A DNA stretch of 40,991 nt from the NCBI GenBank assembly GCA_016933175.1, contig JAFGBK010000055.1, forward strand, positions 1 through 40,991, given 5' to 3'. The position numbers were made by a program, and so were the translations under genes. This stretch comes from Candidatus Krumholzibacteriota bacterium (GTDB taxonomy: Bacteria; Krumholzibacteriota; Krumholzibacteriia; JACNKJ01). The notes under the pieces are model-generated. The model saw only the letters and a program-made list of their open reading frames with translations. It made no database searches and had not been told where the DNA came from. Below, piece by piece: positions 1-8,308 of this stretch (positions within the stretch are counted from its first letter, which is position 1; the number at the start of each line of letters is the position of its first letter).

Positions 1-822
1 ATCGGACTGCTCATGCACCTGCTCTTCCGCCGCGGGGAGATGGCCCGGGCCCGCCGGGCCACGGCCGACGCGCCGGCGCCCCCCGCGCGGCCGCTGTGGC
101 AGACGGCCCTCGTCTTCGCCGCCATGGTGGCCGTGCTGGTGCTGGCCAACTGGGGCCGGCCGGGGCCCGACGCCGGAGACGCCTGGCGGGCCGTCTACGC
201 CGCGAAGTGGTGGCTCACCGCCGGGGCCGCCCTCGCCCTGGGCGCCATGCTGGCCGCCTGGATGGACTTTGGCTGGCGGCGGCTCGCCTGGGTCGCCCTC
301 CCCACGGCCCTGCTCGCTCTGTTCGGACCCTGGCGGCCCCTGCTGCCCTTCGGGACCGGCATGGTGCTGCTGGCCGTCGCCCTGCAGCGCCGCGGCGGCG
401 AGCCGGCCGCCTGGCTGGACGCCTCCTGGGGCTTCGCGCGTCAGATCCTGCCCCTGCTCCTGGGCGGCGTGCTGGTCGCCGGCCTGCTGCTGGGCCGTCC
501 CGGCGCCGAGGGCCTGGTCCCCTCGCGCTGGATCGCCGCCGCCGTGGGCGGCAACGGACTGGGCGCCAATCTCTTCGCCTCCGTGGCGGGAGCCTTCATG
601 TACTTCGCCACGCTGACGGAGGTGCCGATCTTGGAGGGCCTCGTCGGCGCCGGCATGGGCAAGGGACCCGCCCTGGCCCTGCTGCTGGCGGGGCCGGCCC
701 TGTCCCTGCCCAACATGCTGGTCATCGCCAGCGTCATGGGCGCGCGCCGGACCGCCGCCTTCGTCGCCCTGGTCGTGGTGATGGCCACGATCGCCGGGCT
801 GATCTACGGAACCCTCTTCTGA
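1..822 (+). CDS. ArsP/UPF0718-type membrane permease (5' end missing)
   Basis: The reading frame is open from the first base, so the N-terminal part lies outside the window; the ATG at position 13 is probably internal. About 273 residues are visible, with roughly seven hydrophobic segments. The C-terminal half has the pattern of the PF03773 permease family: a GNGLGANLFASV segment, then TEVPILEGL and a GPALSLPNMLVI helix resembling the family's 'PA.SLPS...' motif. Family members include the organoarsenical exporter ArsP and uncharacterised permeases. The neighbour 11 bp downstream is a small CPKC redox protein, and this pairing is recurrent for the family. The substrate cannot be read from sequence. 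Family assignment is fairly sure; an arsenic role is only inference. Confidence 0.8.
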   Translation: MGLLMHLLFRRGEMARARRATADAPAPPARPLWQTALVFAAMVAVLVLANWGRPGPDAGDAWRAVYAAKWWLTAGAALALGAMLAAWMDFGWRRLAWVALPTALLALFGPWRPLLPFGTGMVLLAVALQRRGGEPAAWLDASWGFARQILPLLLGGVLVAGLLLGRPGAEGLVPSRWIAAAVGGNGLGANLFASVAGAFMYFATLTEVPILEGLVGAGMGKGPALALLLAGPALSLPNMLVIASVMGARRTAAFVALVVVMATIAGLIYGTLF

Positions 823-833
823 CGGGAGACACC

Positions 834-1067
834 ATGAAGACACTACAGGTGCTGGGGACCGGCTGTCCCAAGTGCGAGGCCCTCACCGACAATGTGCGCC
901 GCGCCGTCGCGGAACTGGATGCCGACTGCACAATCGTCAAGATCAAGGACATCGCCGAGATCATGAAGTTCGGCGTGATGATGACGCCGGCCCTGGCCGT
1001 CGACGGCGAGGTCAAGGCCAGCGGCAAGGTGCTGTCCGTGGACGAGATCAAGGCGCTGCTGGCGTGA
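834..1067 (+). CDS. small thioredoxin-fold protein (redox-active disulfide protein 2 type)
   Basis: This 77-residue cytoplasmic protein starts MKTLQVLGTGCPKCEAL, with the redox pair CPKC at residues 11-14 and a cis-proline segment MMTPALAVDG near residue 50. It matches the compact glutaredoxin/thioredoxin-fold 'redox-active disulfide protein 2' family (TIGR00412 type), commonly encoded next to PF03773 permeases. The start at 834 was chosen because it gives the family length and follows ACGGGAGACACC with a GGGAG ribosome site. Its stop overlaps the GTG of the next frame (GTGA), suggesting coupled translation. It probably exchanges thiols for the adjacent permease or the downstream CcdA system; that partnership is inferred from gene order. 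Confidence 0.85.
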   Translation: MKTLQVLGTGCPKCEALTDNVRRAVAELDADCTIVKIKDIAEIMKFGVMMTPALAVDGEVKASGKVLSVDEIKALLA

Positions 1068-1395
1068 CGCGCATTGTCGTCGCCGCGCTGCTGATCGCGC
1101 TGTCGCCGGCCGCCTCACGTGGCGCAGCCTCGACCTCGAGGCGGCGGCGAACGCCGCCCTGCGTGAGACCTTCGCCGTCGACGAGCTGGCGCTCATCGCC
1201 GAGCTGTACATCGGCGGCGAATTGCACGACTGGCAGAGGCTGGACAGCATCTGGGACTACAGCGTGGATCCCATCGACCTCGAGCGCTACGTGGCCAGCG
1301 CGATCGCCGCCAGCCTGTCCCTGCTCTCCACCCGGGAGGCCGCGATCGCAAGTGACACGATGACACCCGCTGCTAGTATGGGAGGAAGCCCATGA
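1064..1395 (+). pseudogene. frameshifted small exported protein, unknown family
   Basis: A GTG at 1064 overlaps the preceding stop and opens a clear signal peptide (VTRIVVAALLIALSPAAS). After about 1115-1128 this frame turns into Arg/Ser/Pro-rich non-protein-like sequence. The frame one base back then reads as convincing protein (LDLEAAANAALRETFAVDEL ... LYIGGELHDWQRLDSIWDY ...) and runs to a TGA at 1393-1395 that overlaps the ATG of the next gene. No reasonable start exists for that second frame. The simplest reading is one secreted protein of about 110 residues broken by a single-base indel, either a real mutation or an assembly error. I do not recognise the family. Its position between two thioredoxin-fold genes suggests a role in the same redox cluster. 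Confidence 0.5.
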
Positions 1396-1910
1396 GTCCG
1401 CGCTGCCGTCTGCTGATCGGCGCCGTGGTGGTCCTGGCCGTGATCGCCGCATTCGTCGTGCACCTCGGCGAGCGGCAGCCAGCCGGAGAGGTCCGATCCG
1501 AGACCGCCGCCCCGCCCGTCGCGGCCACCTCGCCGCCCGACGAGGCCGGCGGCGCCGCGATCAGCGGAATCGATCCCGCGATCGCCGCGGAACCAGGTCG
1601 CGCCAAGCCCTTGCCCCGCCTGGTGGACCTGGGATCGGACCGCTGCATTCCCTGCAAGCAGATGGAGCCGATACTGGCGTCCCTCGCCGAGGACTACGCG
1701 GGTCGCCTGGATGTGGAGGTCATCGATGTGCGCAAGCAGCCGGCGGCGGCCCGTACCTGGCGCATCCGGGTCATCCCCACGCAGATCCTGATCGACGAGG
1801 CGGGCCGGGAGCTGGCCCGGCACGAGGGTTTCTGGGGGCGCGAGGACATCCTGGCCGCGTGGCGCGAGCTGGGTTACACCTTCGACGATCCGGGGAAGGC
1901 CGGGCGATGA
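1392..1910 (+). CDS. membrane-anchored periplasmic thioredoxin
   Basis: This 172-residue protein has an N-terminal hydrophobic anchor (about residues 7-24), an Ala/Pro-rich linker to about residue 70, and a thioredoxin domain. The active site is CIPC at residues 85-88 (DRCIPCKQM), followed by VIPTQILIDE with the cis-proline. It should act outside the cytoplasmic membrane as a thiol-disulfide reductant. A GGAGGAAGCCC ribosome site precedes the ATG, and its 3' end overlaps the ATG of the CcdA-like gene (ATGA), so the two are translationally coupled. The pairing fits the CcdA-thioredoxin relay, in which CcdA passes electrons across the membrane to the thioredoxin. The final substrate (cytochrome c apoprotein or another protein) is not evident. 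Confidence 0.87.
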   Translation: MSPRCRLLIGAVVVLAVIAAFVVHLGERQPAGEVRSETAAPPVAATSPPDEAGGAAISGIDPAIAAEPGRAKPLPRLVDLGSDRCIPCKQMEPILASLAEDYAGRLDVEVIDVRKQPAAARTWRIRVIPTQILIDEAGRELARHEGFWGREDILAAWRELGYTFDDPGKAGR

Positions 1911-2605
1911 CCGACCTCTTCGGCCAGTTGACCAATGCGATCCAGGGTTCTGCGCCCCTGGCCATGGCGGCCGCCCTCGCCTGGGGCGTGCTGAGCGTCC
2001 TGCTGAGCCCCTGCCACCTGGCGAGCATCCCACTCATCGTGGGCTTCATCGGCGGACAGGGACCCGTCTCGATGCGTCGCGCCCTGCTGCTGGCCAGCCT
2101 CTTCGCAGGCGGCATCCTCGCGACCGTCGCGGCCATCGGGCTCGCGACCGCAGGCGCGGGGCGGCTTCTCGGCGATCTCGGGCCGCTGGGCGGCTGGGTG
2201 GTGGCGGCCGTTTTCCTGGTGGTGGGCCTGCACCTGCTGGACGTCCTGCCCCTGCCCGGCATCGGCCCGCGGGCGCCGCGCGGCTCGCGCCGCGGGCCGC
2301 TGGCCGCGCTACTCATCGGCCTGGCCTCCGGCGTCGCCCTGGGTCCCTGCACCTTCGCCTACATGGCACCGATGCTCGCCGTCACCTTCACCGTCGGCAC
2401 GGAGGATCCCGCCTTCGGCGCACTCCTGCTGGCCCTGTTCGGCCTCGGCCACGCGGGCGTCATCGTGCTGGCGGGCACCTTCGCCGAGATCGTCCAGCAC
2501 TACCTCAACTGGACCGAACGCTCGCGCGGTACGGTGATCGTGCGCCGCATCTGCGGCACCCTCGTCATCCTGGGCGGCCTCTACCTGATCGCCTTCGGCG
2601 TCTGA
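1907..2605 (+). CDS. CcdA-like thiol-disulfide transmembrane electron carrier
   Basis: A 232-residue integral membrane protein with about six helices. The two conserved cysteines of the CcdA/DsbD-beta fold are present in pseudo-symmetric motifs: LLSPCHLASIP (Cys36) in the first helix and ALGPCTFAYMAP (Cys148) in the fourth. The family moves reducing equivalents from cytoplasmic thioredoxin to extracytoplasmic thiol proteins. The start at 1907 overlaps the stop of the anchored thioredoxin, and no other start gives the N-terminal topology. It is the last clear gene of the redox cluster. The frame stays open after its TGA for another 33 codons to a TAA at 2705-2707; this is reported separately as an oddity. 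Confidence 0.87.
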   Translation: MTDLFGQLTNAIQGSAPLAMAAALAWGVLSVLLSPCHLASIPLIVGFIGGQGPVSMRRALLLASLFAGGILATVAAIGLATAGAGRLLGDLGPLGGWVVAAVFLVVGLHLLDVLPLPGIGPRAPRGSRRGPLAALLIGLASGVALGPCTFAYMAPMLAVTFTVGTEDPAFGALLLALFGLGHAGVIVLAGTFAEIVQHYLNWTERSRGTVIVRRICGTLVILGGLYLIAFGV

Positions 2606-2712
2606 TCGAAGATCGGGTTGGCATGGAATCAAGCGCCCGCAGATGACGCAGCCGTCAACCGCGTCGTCTCGCATCGCCGCGAGATGCTGAAGACCTACGC
2701 CCAGTAACCAAA

Positions 2713-2737
2713 CCCCCGCGCCAGATCGACGCGGGGG
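2713..2737 (-). terminator. intrinsic terminator downstream of fbaB
   Basis: An 8-bp perfect stem (2713-2720 with 2730-2737, CCCCCGCG/CGCGGGGG) and a 9-nt loop lie between the convergent ccdA-like and fbaB genes. Read on the minus strand, the stem is followed by TTTGGTT, a short U-rich tract, so it best serves the gpmA-fbaB transcript. It may also stop the opposite transcript. Confidence 0.6.
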
Positions 2738-2789
2738 CGCGTGCGCCAGGATCGGCCCGGGGACGGCACCGGGCCATCGCCGCGCGGCC

Positions 2790-3842
2790 TCAGGCGATGG
2801 TGACCGACTCATCCAGGTAGACGTCCTGGATGAGGTTGAGCAGCTTGACGCCCTCCTTCATCGGTCGCTGGAAGGCCTTGCGGCCGGAGATCAGCCCCAT
2901 GCCGCCGGCCCGCTTGTTGATGACCGCCGTGCGCGCGGCCTCGGCGAAGTCGTCGTCCCCCGAGGCGCCCCCCGAGTTGATGAGGCCGATGCGCCCCATG
3001 TAGCAGTTGGCCACCTGGTAGCGCGTCAGGTCGATGGGGTGGTCGCTGCACAGCTTGTCGTACATGGCCGGATGGGTCTTGCCGAAGCCGATGGCCGCGA
3101 AGCCGCCGTTGTTCTCGGGCTGCTTCTGCTTGATGATGTCGGCCTCGATGGTGGCGCCCAGGTGGTTGGCCTGGCCCGTCAGGTCGGCCGCCACGTGGTA
3201 GTCCTGGCCCCCGCGCTTGAAGGCGTCGTTGCGCAGGTAGCACCACAGGATGGTGGCCATGCCCAGCTCGTGGGCGCGGGCGAAGGCCTCGCTCACCTCC
3301 TCGATCTGGCGCGCGGACTCCTCGGATCCGAAGTAGATGGTCGCGCCGACGGCGGCGGCGCCCATGTCCCAGGCCTGCTCGACGTCGGCGAAGAGGCGCT
3401 GGTCGTAGCGGTTGGGATAGGTCAGCAGCTCGTTGTGGTTGAACTTGACCACGAAGGGGATCTTGTGGGCGTAACGGCGCGACATGACGCCCAGCACGCC
3501 GAGGGTCGAGGCCACTGCGTTGCAGCCCCCCTCGATGGCCAGCTTCACGATGTTCTCGGGATCGAAGTAGGCGGGATTCGGCGCGAAGCTCGCCCCCGCC
3601 GTGTGCTCGATGCCCTGGTCCACCGGAAGCACGGACATGTAACCGGAGCCGGCCAGCCGGCCGTGGCTGAAGAGCCATGCCAGATTGCCCAGGACACGGT
3701 TGTTGCGGTCGCTGGCGGCGAAGATCCGATCCACGAAGTCCGGACCCGGCAGGTGGAGATGTTCGGCGGGGATGGTCGTGCAGCGGTGCCCGAGGAGGTC
3801 CGCCGCCTCATCGCCCAGGTAGTCCGCGATCGCGCGTGCCAT
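2790..3842 (-). CDS. fbaB: class I fructose-1,6-bisphosphate aldolase (FbaB/DhnA type)
   Basis: At 350 residues it has the length of E. coli FbaB and its hallmarks: [11 protein letters not shown] near residue 75, [10 protein letters not shown] near 140, [24 protein letters not shown] and [11 protein letters not shown] near 285. It cleaves fructose-1,6-bisphosphate to dihydroxyacetone phosphate and glyceraldehyde-3-phosphate (or condenses them) through a Schiff-base lysine, in the cytoplasm. GAAAGGAGCAGGA precedes the ATG. It lies 46 bp downstream of gpmA on the same strand with no promoter seen between them, so the two are probably co-transcribed. A terminator-like hairpin follows. The assignment is secure. 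Confidence 0.95.
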   Translation of the reverse strand: MARAIADYLGDEAADLLGHRCTTIPAEHLHLPGPDFVDRIFAASDRNNRVLGNLAWLFSHGRLAGSGYMSVLPVDQGIEHTAGASFAPNPAYFDPENIVKLAIEGGCNAVASTLGVLGVMSRRYAHKIPFVVKFNHNELLTYPNRYDQRLFADVEQAWDMGAAAVGATIYFGSEESARQIEEVSEAFARAHELGMATILWCYLRNDAFKRGGQDYHVAADLTGQANHLGATIEADIIKQKQPENNGGFAAIGFGKTHPAMYDKLCSDHPIDLTRYQVANCYMGRIGLINSGGASGDDDFAEAARTAVINKRAGGMGLISGRKAFQRPMKEGVKLLNLIQDVYLDESVTIA

Positions 3843-3888
3843 TCCTGCTCCTTTCGCGCCCGGCGGGCGCCGTGGGGATGACGGGTTC

Positions 3889-4635
3889 CTACTTCGCCTG
3901 GCTCTGCTTGGAAACGGCCTCGGCCGCCCGCCGCGCCGCCTCCGGATCGCCCAGGTAGTAGTGCTTGCGGGAACGAAGTTCGGCGTCCAGCTCGTAGACC
4001 AGGGGGATGCCCGTGGGAATGTTGAGGTGGACGATCTCCTCGTCGCTGATCCCGTCGAGGTGCTTGATCAGGGCCCGCAGCGAGTTGCCGTGGGCGACGA
4101 TCAGCGCTCGCCGGCCGGCGCGGATGTCCGGCGCGATCACCTCGTTCCAGTAGGGCAGGAACCGTGCGACGGTCTGCTTGAGCGCCTCGTGGCGCGGCAG
4201 CTCCTCCGGCCGGAGATCCGCGTAGCGCGGGTCCCGGCCGGGGTGGCGCTCGTCGTCGGCGGCCAGGGGCGGCGGCGGCGTGTCGTAGCTGCGCCGCCAG
4301 ATCTGCACCTGCTCCTCGCCGTACTTGGCGGCCGTCTCGACCTTGTCGAGCCCCTGCAGGGCGCCGTAATGGCGCTCGTTGAGACGCCAGCTGCGGTGGA
4401 CGGGAATCCACATGAGATCCATCTCGTCCAGGGCGACCCACAGGGTCCGGATGGCGCGCTTGAGCACGGAGACGTAGGCGACGTCGAAGACATAGCCCTC
4501 GGCCTTGAGGAGGCGGCCGGCCTCGTGCGCCTCCTGGATGCCCTTGGGCGAGAGGTCGACATCGGTCCAGCCGGTGAAGAGGTTCTCCTTGTTCCAGATG
4601 CTCTCGCCGTGCCGCAGGAGAACTAGCTTGTGCAT
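3889..4635 (-). CDS. gpmA: 2,3-bisphosphoglycerate-dependent phosphoglycerate mutase
   Basis: A 248-residue histidine-phosphatase-fold enzyme that interconverts 3- and 2-phosphoglycerate in glycolysis and gluconeogenesis. The phospho-acceptor His is in [10 protein letters not shown] (about residue 9), followed by [12 protein letters not shown], the acid/base region [11 protein letters not shown], and the second catalytic His in [13 protein letters not shown] very strong ribosome site (AGGAAAGGAGGGAGGGAGGC) precedes the ATG, and a -35/-10 pair lies just upstream. It is the first gene of a two-gene unit with fbaB, giving a small central-carbon operon. Confidence 0.96.
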   Translation of the reverse strand: MHKLVLLRHGESIWNKENLFTGWTDVDLSPKGIQEAHEAGRLLKAEGYVFDVAYVSVLKRAIRTLWVALDEMDLMWIPVHRSWRLNERHYGALQGLDKVETAAKYGEEQVQIWRRSYDTPPPPLAADDERHPGRDPRYADLRPEELPRHEALKQTVARFLPYWNEVIAPDIRAGRRALIVAHGNSLRALIKHLDGISDEEIVHLNIPTGIPLVYELDAELRSRKHYYLGDPEAARRAAEAVSKQSQAK

Positions 4636-4658
4636 GCCTCCCTCCCTCCTTTCCTGAG

Positions 4659-4687
4659 TTGATAGCCGTCCGGCCGCGCTTTGTCCA
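4659..4687 (-). promoter_or_regulatory. promoter of gpmA-fbaB
   Basis: On the minus strand TGGACA (4682-4687) and TATCAA (4659-4664) are separated by 17 nt. They sit about 25 nt upstream of the gpmA ATG and its strong Shine-Dalgarno sequence, and just after the stop codon of the kinase gene. Confidence 0.55.
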
Positions 4688-4700
4688 GGACTTGAACGGC

Positions 4701-7520
4701 TCAGGCGCTGAAGGAGCGCAGCCGCGCCAGCGCGGCCCGGCGGTCCCGGCGCGCCAGGAAGCGGTCGCGCTCCGGCCCCGCGGGGAAGTGGAGCGACAGA
4801 TCCCGGAGGATATCCACGGCGCGGACGAGCTGCCGGCGGCCCTCGTCGCGCCGGCCCGCGGCCAGCGCGATCTCGGCCGCCTCCGCGTGGACGCGCCAGA
4901 GGTCCTCGGGACTGCCGATCCGCTCGGCGACAGCCCGGCCCCGCGCGAGGGCCTCCCGGGCGGCGTCCAGCTCGCCCAGCGCGCGCAGGCGGCGGGCCTC
5001 GAGGCGCCAGGCCAGGGGCAGGAACTGCGGCTTGCCGATGCGCTCGAACAGCGCGATGGCCGCGGCGATGCGATCGCCGTCCGCCTCGTGGTCGGGCGCC
5101 AGCTCCACGCGCAGGAGACGGCAGCGGGCCGCCTCGTCCTCGGACCGCGTCGCGATGAAGCGGGCCTCGGCCTCGTCCAGGGCCTTGAGGGCCTCGCCGG
5201 GCCGGTCCCGGTGCTGGTGTATCGCCGCGCGGCGAAGATGCAGGTAGCCGGCGACCTTGTCCGAGCCGGTCTCCTCGGCGATGGGCAGGGTCTCCTCGAC
5301 CATGGCCTCGGCCTCGTCCAGATCGCCGAAGTCGATGAGTATCATCGCCATCACGTTGCGGGGGTAGAGAATGTCATGGAAGCTATCGTACTCGCGCGCC
5401 CAGGCGCGAAGCTCCTCCAGGATCGCGTGGAGTCGCTTGTACTCGCCCTGGTAGAAAACCGCGAGGGCCAGGTTCACGCGCAGGTTCGACGAACGGCTCC
5501 ACTCGCCGCTCTCCTTGGCCGACTTGATCGCACTGCGAAGGTGCTCCTCCGCCTTGGCGAACACACCACCCTGTATCGCGGCCACGGCCAAGGCTGATAG
5601 TGCCCGTTGGACAAGGATGGGTGAGCCAGATTCCGCCGCTCTTCGGTAGGCTTCACTGAGGTATTCCTTGGCTTGATCTGCGTTACCTGACAAAGGAAGC
5701 GTCTCTCCTAAGAAGATGAGCATCTGGACTCTGAGGTTCTCATCCCCCTTCTCTCTCTCGACACCCTCGAGCGCGGAACGCGCGTAGGCCGCCGCATGGA
5801 AGTAGTCGAAATGCTCGGCGGCAATATTCCCCAGGGCCATGTCCAGTATCCAGAGACCCTCGCGCCCCGCCAGGTCCTTGCGGTGGCGCTCGGCCAGTTG
5901 TATGGCCTCTTCGGGACTGCCCCACTTCGCCACGGCCATCGCCTCGCGGGCCGCCAGCTTGATCTCCTCCACGCGGCCCGCGATGAGCGCGGACTTACGA
6001 TCGCGCCACTGCCTCAGGAAGGCGAGCCCCTCCTCCACCTGACCGCTCTCGATGTACTGGTAAGTGAGGCGCCGGCCCAGTTCGTCGCCGGTCACGAGAT
6101 CGAGGCGCTCCTCGACCTCCCAGAAGCGCCGCGCCGCCCCGGCGAGATCGTTGCCTCGGATCAGACCCAGCACGGCCAGGATGCCCATGGCGGCCGCGGA
6201 CGATTCATCCGTGCCGTGCGAGGCCAGCAGGCGCGCCTGGCTCTCGGGGGACGCCTCGTCACCCAGTGCGAGCAGCTCCCGGTGGGGCACCTCGGCGAGC
6301 CAGTCCGCCTGGCCCGCGTCCAGGGCTGCACCCAGGAGGCGGAGCCGGTACTCCGCCTTCCCGGCTCCGCCCTGCCAGGCGTCGCGGAACCAGTCGTCCA
6401 GGGAATGGCCGTCGAGGACCGGCGGCGCCGGATCGCCGGGCCGCAAGGCCCCGGTGGACTCCAGGAACGTGCGGACTTCCGCGACCGGGCCGGCGAAGAC
6501 GGCCCAGCCGTCGACCTCGCGCAGGCGCTGCGCGTCCAGCAGTGCGCGCAGTATTGCCCCCAGGCGGCGCGGCGAGCCGCCGCTCCAGTCGTGGAGCCGG
6601 GCCAGCTCCTCCTGGCCGGCGCCCACCGCGTCGCGGGTGGCCGAGCGCAGGGAGCGCGCGAGGGCCTCCCGCGTCGCCTCGAGGCGGTCGAGCCCGCCCG
6701 AGGCGCCCGCCGCCAGCGCGTCCTCGTCCAGGAAGAGCGCGCGCGGCGCCGGCGGCAGGCCGAACTCCTCGCGCAGCCCGTCCAGCCAGGCCATCATGCT
6801 GCCCGCGACTTCCTGGCCGGCCAGTGTGCGCTGGAAGGACTCGTCGAGGGCCGTCGCCAGGTCGCCGCGCGAACGGGTCAGGGGCTCGACGCGGGCGTTG
6901 CGGATGGCCGCCATGAGGTCCTCGCCCACCGCCTCGCCGTAGGGCGAGCGGCCGGCGAGGGCCTCGAAGGCCACGGCGGCGAAGGCGTGCAGGTCGTCCC
7001 GCCAGGAGAGGGGCGCGCCGTCCAGGCGCGACGGGGAGAGGTAGGCCGGGGTCCCTCCCGGAGCGACCTCGCCCAGGGGCGCGATGAGGCCCAGGTCCCC
7101 CAGCAGGAGGGGCTCCGTCTCCGGCGGCCGGCCCAGGAGGAGGTTAGCCGGCTTGAGGTCGCCGTGGCCCCAGCCCTCGTGGTGGAGCAGGTCGAGGGCG
7201 TCCGCCACGGGCGCGAGCATGTCGAGAAGTTCCGCGTCGCTCCCGCGCCAGGCGGCCAGGGTCTCGCCGGAGAGCAGGGGCAGCAGGAGCCAGGCGAGCC
7301 CGTCCTCGCCGACACCGTCGTCGATCACGGCCAGGAGGGCCGGATGGCGGAACCGCCGTCCCGCCAGGGCCTCGCGGAGGAGGGCCTCGTTGCTCCGCTC
7401 CGTCAGGGCGATCTTGAGGGCCGCGGGACGTCCCGCGGCGTCACGGGACGCGACGATGCGGGCCGTCGCTCCCTGGGCGATGGGAGCGAGGCAGGGAGGC
7501 GTGAAGCCCGGTGCGGACAT
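4701..7520 (-). CDS. Ser/Thr protein kinase with long TPR sensor region
   Basis: 939 residues from the ATG at 7520. Residues about 10-265 are a Hanks-type kinase domain: ATP-binding Lys36 in AALKIAL, catalytic loop [11 protein letters not shown] (Asp121, Lys123, Asn126; HGD instead of HRD, so a non-RD kinase), Mg-binding GDLGL (Asp142), and activation segment [10 protein letters not shown]. The rest, from about 400 to 900, is helical tetratricopeptide-like repeats. No transmembrane helix is seen, so it is likely cytoplasmic. An ATG at 7586 is in frame but falls in the U-tract of a terminator, so 7520 with an upstream GAGG is preferred. It lies downstream of a tiny hydrophobic peptide gene and may depend on read-through. 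TPRs in such kinases usually bind partner proteins or peptides; the target is unknown. Confidence 0.85.
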   Translation of the reverse strand: MSAPGFTPPCLAPIAQGATARIVASRDAAGRPAALKIALTERSNEALLREALAGRRFRHPALLAVIDDGVGEDGLAWLLLPLLSGETLAAWRGSDAELLDMLAPVADALDLLHHEGWGHGDLKPANLLLGRPPETEPLLLGDLGLIAPLGEVAPGGTPAYLSPSRLDGAPLSWRDDLHAFAAVAFEALAGRSPYGEAVGEDLMAAIRNARVEPLTRSRGDLATALDESFQRTLAGQEVAGSMMAWLDGLREEFGLPPAPRALFLDEDALAAGASGGLDRLEATREALARSLRSATRDAVGAGQEELARLHDWSGGSPRRLGAILRALLDAQRLREVDGWAVFAGPVAEVRTFLESTGALRPGDPAPPVLDGHSLDDWFRDAWQGGAGKAEYRLRLLGAALDAGQADWLAEVPHRELLALGDEASPESQARLLASHGTDESSAAAMGILAVLGLIRGNDLAGAARRFWEVEERLDLVTGDELGRRLTYQYIESGQVEEGLAFLRQWRDRKSALIAGRVEEIKLAAREAMAVAKWGSPEEAIQLAERHRKDLAGREGLWILDMALGNIAAEHFDYFHAAAYARSALEGVEREKGDENLRVQMLIFLGETLPLSGNADQAKEYLSEAYRRAAESGSPILVQRALSALAVAAIQGGVFAKAEEHLRSAIKSAKESGEWSRSSNLRVNLALAVFYQGEYKRLHAILEELRAWAREYDSFHDILYPRNVMAMILIDFGDLDEAEAMVEETLPIAEETGSDKVAGYLHLRRAAIHQHRDRPGEALKALDEAEARFIATRSEDEAARCRLLRVELAPDHEADGDRIAAAIALFERIGKPQFLPLAWRLEARRLRALGELDAAREALARGRAVAERIGSPEDLWRVHAEAAEIALAAGRRDEGRRQLVRAVDILRDLSLHFPAGPERDRFLARRDRRAALARLRSFSA

Positions 7521-7584
7521 GCGCGGCGTCCTCGCGGCGGGGAATCCCGAGGGAAACGATGCTGCGGCGGGGAGGTTAGGCAGC

Positions 7585-7613
7585 AAAAACGGGCCCCGTC
7601 AAGACGGGGCCCG
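7585..7613 (-). terminator. strong intrinsic terminator between peptide gene and kinase gene
   Basis: A perfect GC-rich stem (7590-7599 with 7604-7613, CGGGCCCCGT/ACGGGGCCCG) with a 4-nt loop is followed on the minus strand by TTTTT (7589-7585). It lies about 47 nt after the stop of the 49-codon gene and 65 nt before the kinase start. It should terminate most transcripts from the peptide gene. Confidence 0.85.
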
Positions 7614-7659
7614 CCGGAAGGAGGGGGCACGACAGAAAGGGGAAGCGAGACGAGAGATC

Positions 7660-7809
7660 CTAGGGGATCATTCCGCCAACATCACCGCCATCGAAGAGCG
7701 GCGTGTTGACGGACTGTGCCGGATTCACAACCGCCGAAGACTGGAAGAAGTTGAGACCGTACGCGCCGAGGAGGGTCGCCAGAAGGGTGATTGCCAGGAT
7801 CTTCGTCAT
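7660..7809 (-). CDS. 49-residue hydrophobic/secreted small peptide, unknown
   Basis: A short gene starting MTKILAITLLATLLGAYG and ending DGGDVGGMIP before a TAG. Residues about 4-20 form one hydrophobic helix after a Lys, which fits a signal peptide or membrane anchor; the remaining 29 residues are polar. Support for coding: a strong AAAGGAG ribosome site at proper spacing, high GC at third positions, its own intrinsic terminator 47 nt downstream, and clean boundaries. No homologue is recognised. It is the unit immediately upstream of the kinase-TPR gene on the same strand, so it may be a ligand, regulator or membrane partner of that kinase, or merely an abundant small envelope peptide. The existence of the gene is fairly sure; the link to the kinase is inference. 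Confidence 0.65.
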   Translation of the reverse strand: MTKILAITLLATLLGAYGLNFFQSSAVVNPAQSVNTPLFDGGDVGGMIP

Positions 7810-8132
7810 GTCTCCGCTCCTTTGTTCGTGTGCCGACCTCGTCTCAGCAGGCCTGGTTCCCGTGCCAGGCCGGACGGCGGGGACGCGCCCCGCTGGCGGC
7901 GCGCCGCGTCGCGCAAGATGCCAGATTTGTCCTATCGGATTTAAATGCAGCTATTTGCGAGGCGCGATTCTGCACGGAGGCGGGCCGGGGAATCGGTGCG
8001 GAAGCGGCCGTCCGGCCCGCGGTGATGGGCGCGCGGGCGGAAACCGGGGCTTCTGCCCCAGGCCCCCGCGGGCGACCGGGGCAGGATCGGGCAGGACCGG
8101 GTGGAAGCGAACGCGACGCTCAGGCCCGCGGC

Positions 8133-8150
8133 GCGGGTGATTTCACCCGC
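8133..8150. repeat. perfect 18-bp inverted repeat (possible operator)
   Basis: GCGGGTGA and TCACCCGC face each other with a 2-nt centre, about 90 bp upstream of the AMMECR1 promoter. There is no U-tract on either side, so an operator is more likely than a terminator. Function not shown. Confidence 0.4.
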
Positions 8151-8237
8151 CCTGGGGGACAGGACCCAGCCCGCGCAGCGCCTGTTCCGCGCGAGGGTCC
8201 GCGGCGTATCGGCGCGCCCGGCGCTTCCAGCTTTCGG

Positions 8238-8266
8238 CTGACCCGGACTGGGCGCCGTGCTAGCCT
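8238..8266 (+). promoter_or_regulatory. promoter of AMMECR1 gene
   Basis: CTGACC (8238-8243) and TAGCCT (8261-8266) with 17-nt spacing, about 40 nt before the ATG at 8309, which has a GGGAGGAGG ribosome site. Confidence 0.5.
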
Positions 8267-8308
8267 GGAGCCTCCCGGGCGCGGTCCCCGGCAGGGAGGA
8301 GGCCGATC

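Larger units (their letters stand above)
7810..8308. other. 499-bp divergent intergenic region
   Basis: No convincing gene. It separates the minus-strand small peptide from the plus-strand AMMECR1 gene. Visible structure: a GCCTGG/CCAGGC hairpin (7851-7870) in the probable leader of the peptide gene, an AT-rich island with the palindrome ATTTAAAT (7939-7946) that probably marks the peptide's promoter although I find no clean -35/-10 pair, a perfect inverted repeat at 8133-8150, and a promoter for AMMECR1 at 8238-8266. Confidence 0.5.

Noticed and set aside
1353-1379. GTGACA and TAGTAT boxes before the anchored thioredoxin gene
   Set aside because: A transcript from here would start about 6 nt before the ATG and lose the GGAGG ribosome site; the genes are also overlapping, so an internal promoter is unlikely.
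5796-7709. 637-codon open frame antisense to the kinase-TPR gene
   Set aside because: It is the mirror of a strongly GC3-biased gene; its sequence is Arg/Gly/Gln-rich with no motif, while the minus strand encodes a clear kinase.
7900-7975. Sigma-54 or clear sigma-70 promoter for the 49-residue peptide gene
   Set aside because: The A+T-rich patch and TGGCAT/TTGCGC fragments do not reach correct spacing for either promoter class; the region is described only as an island.
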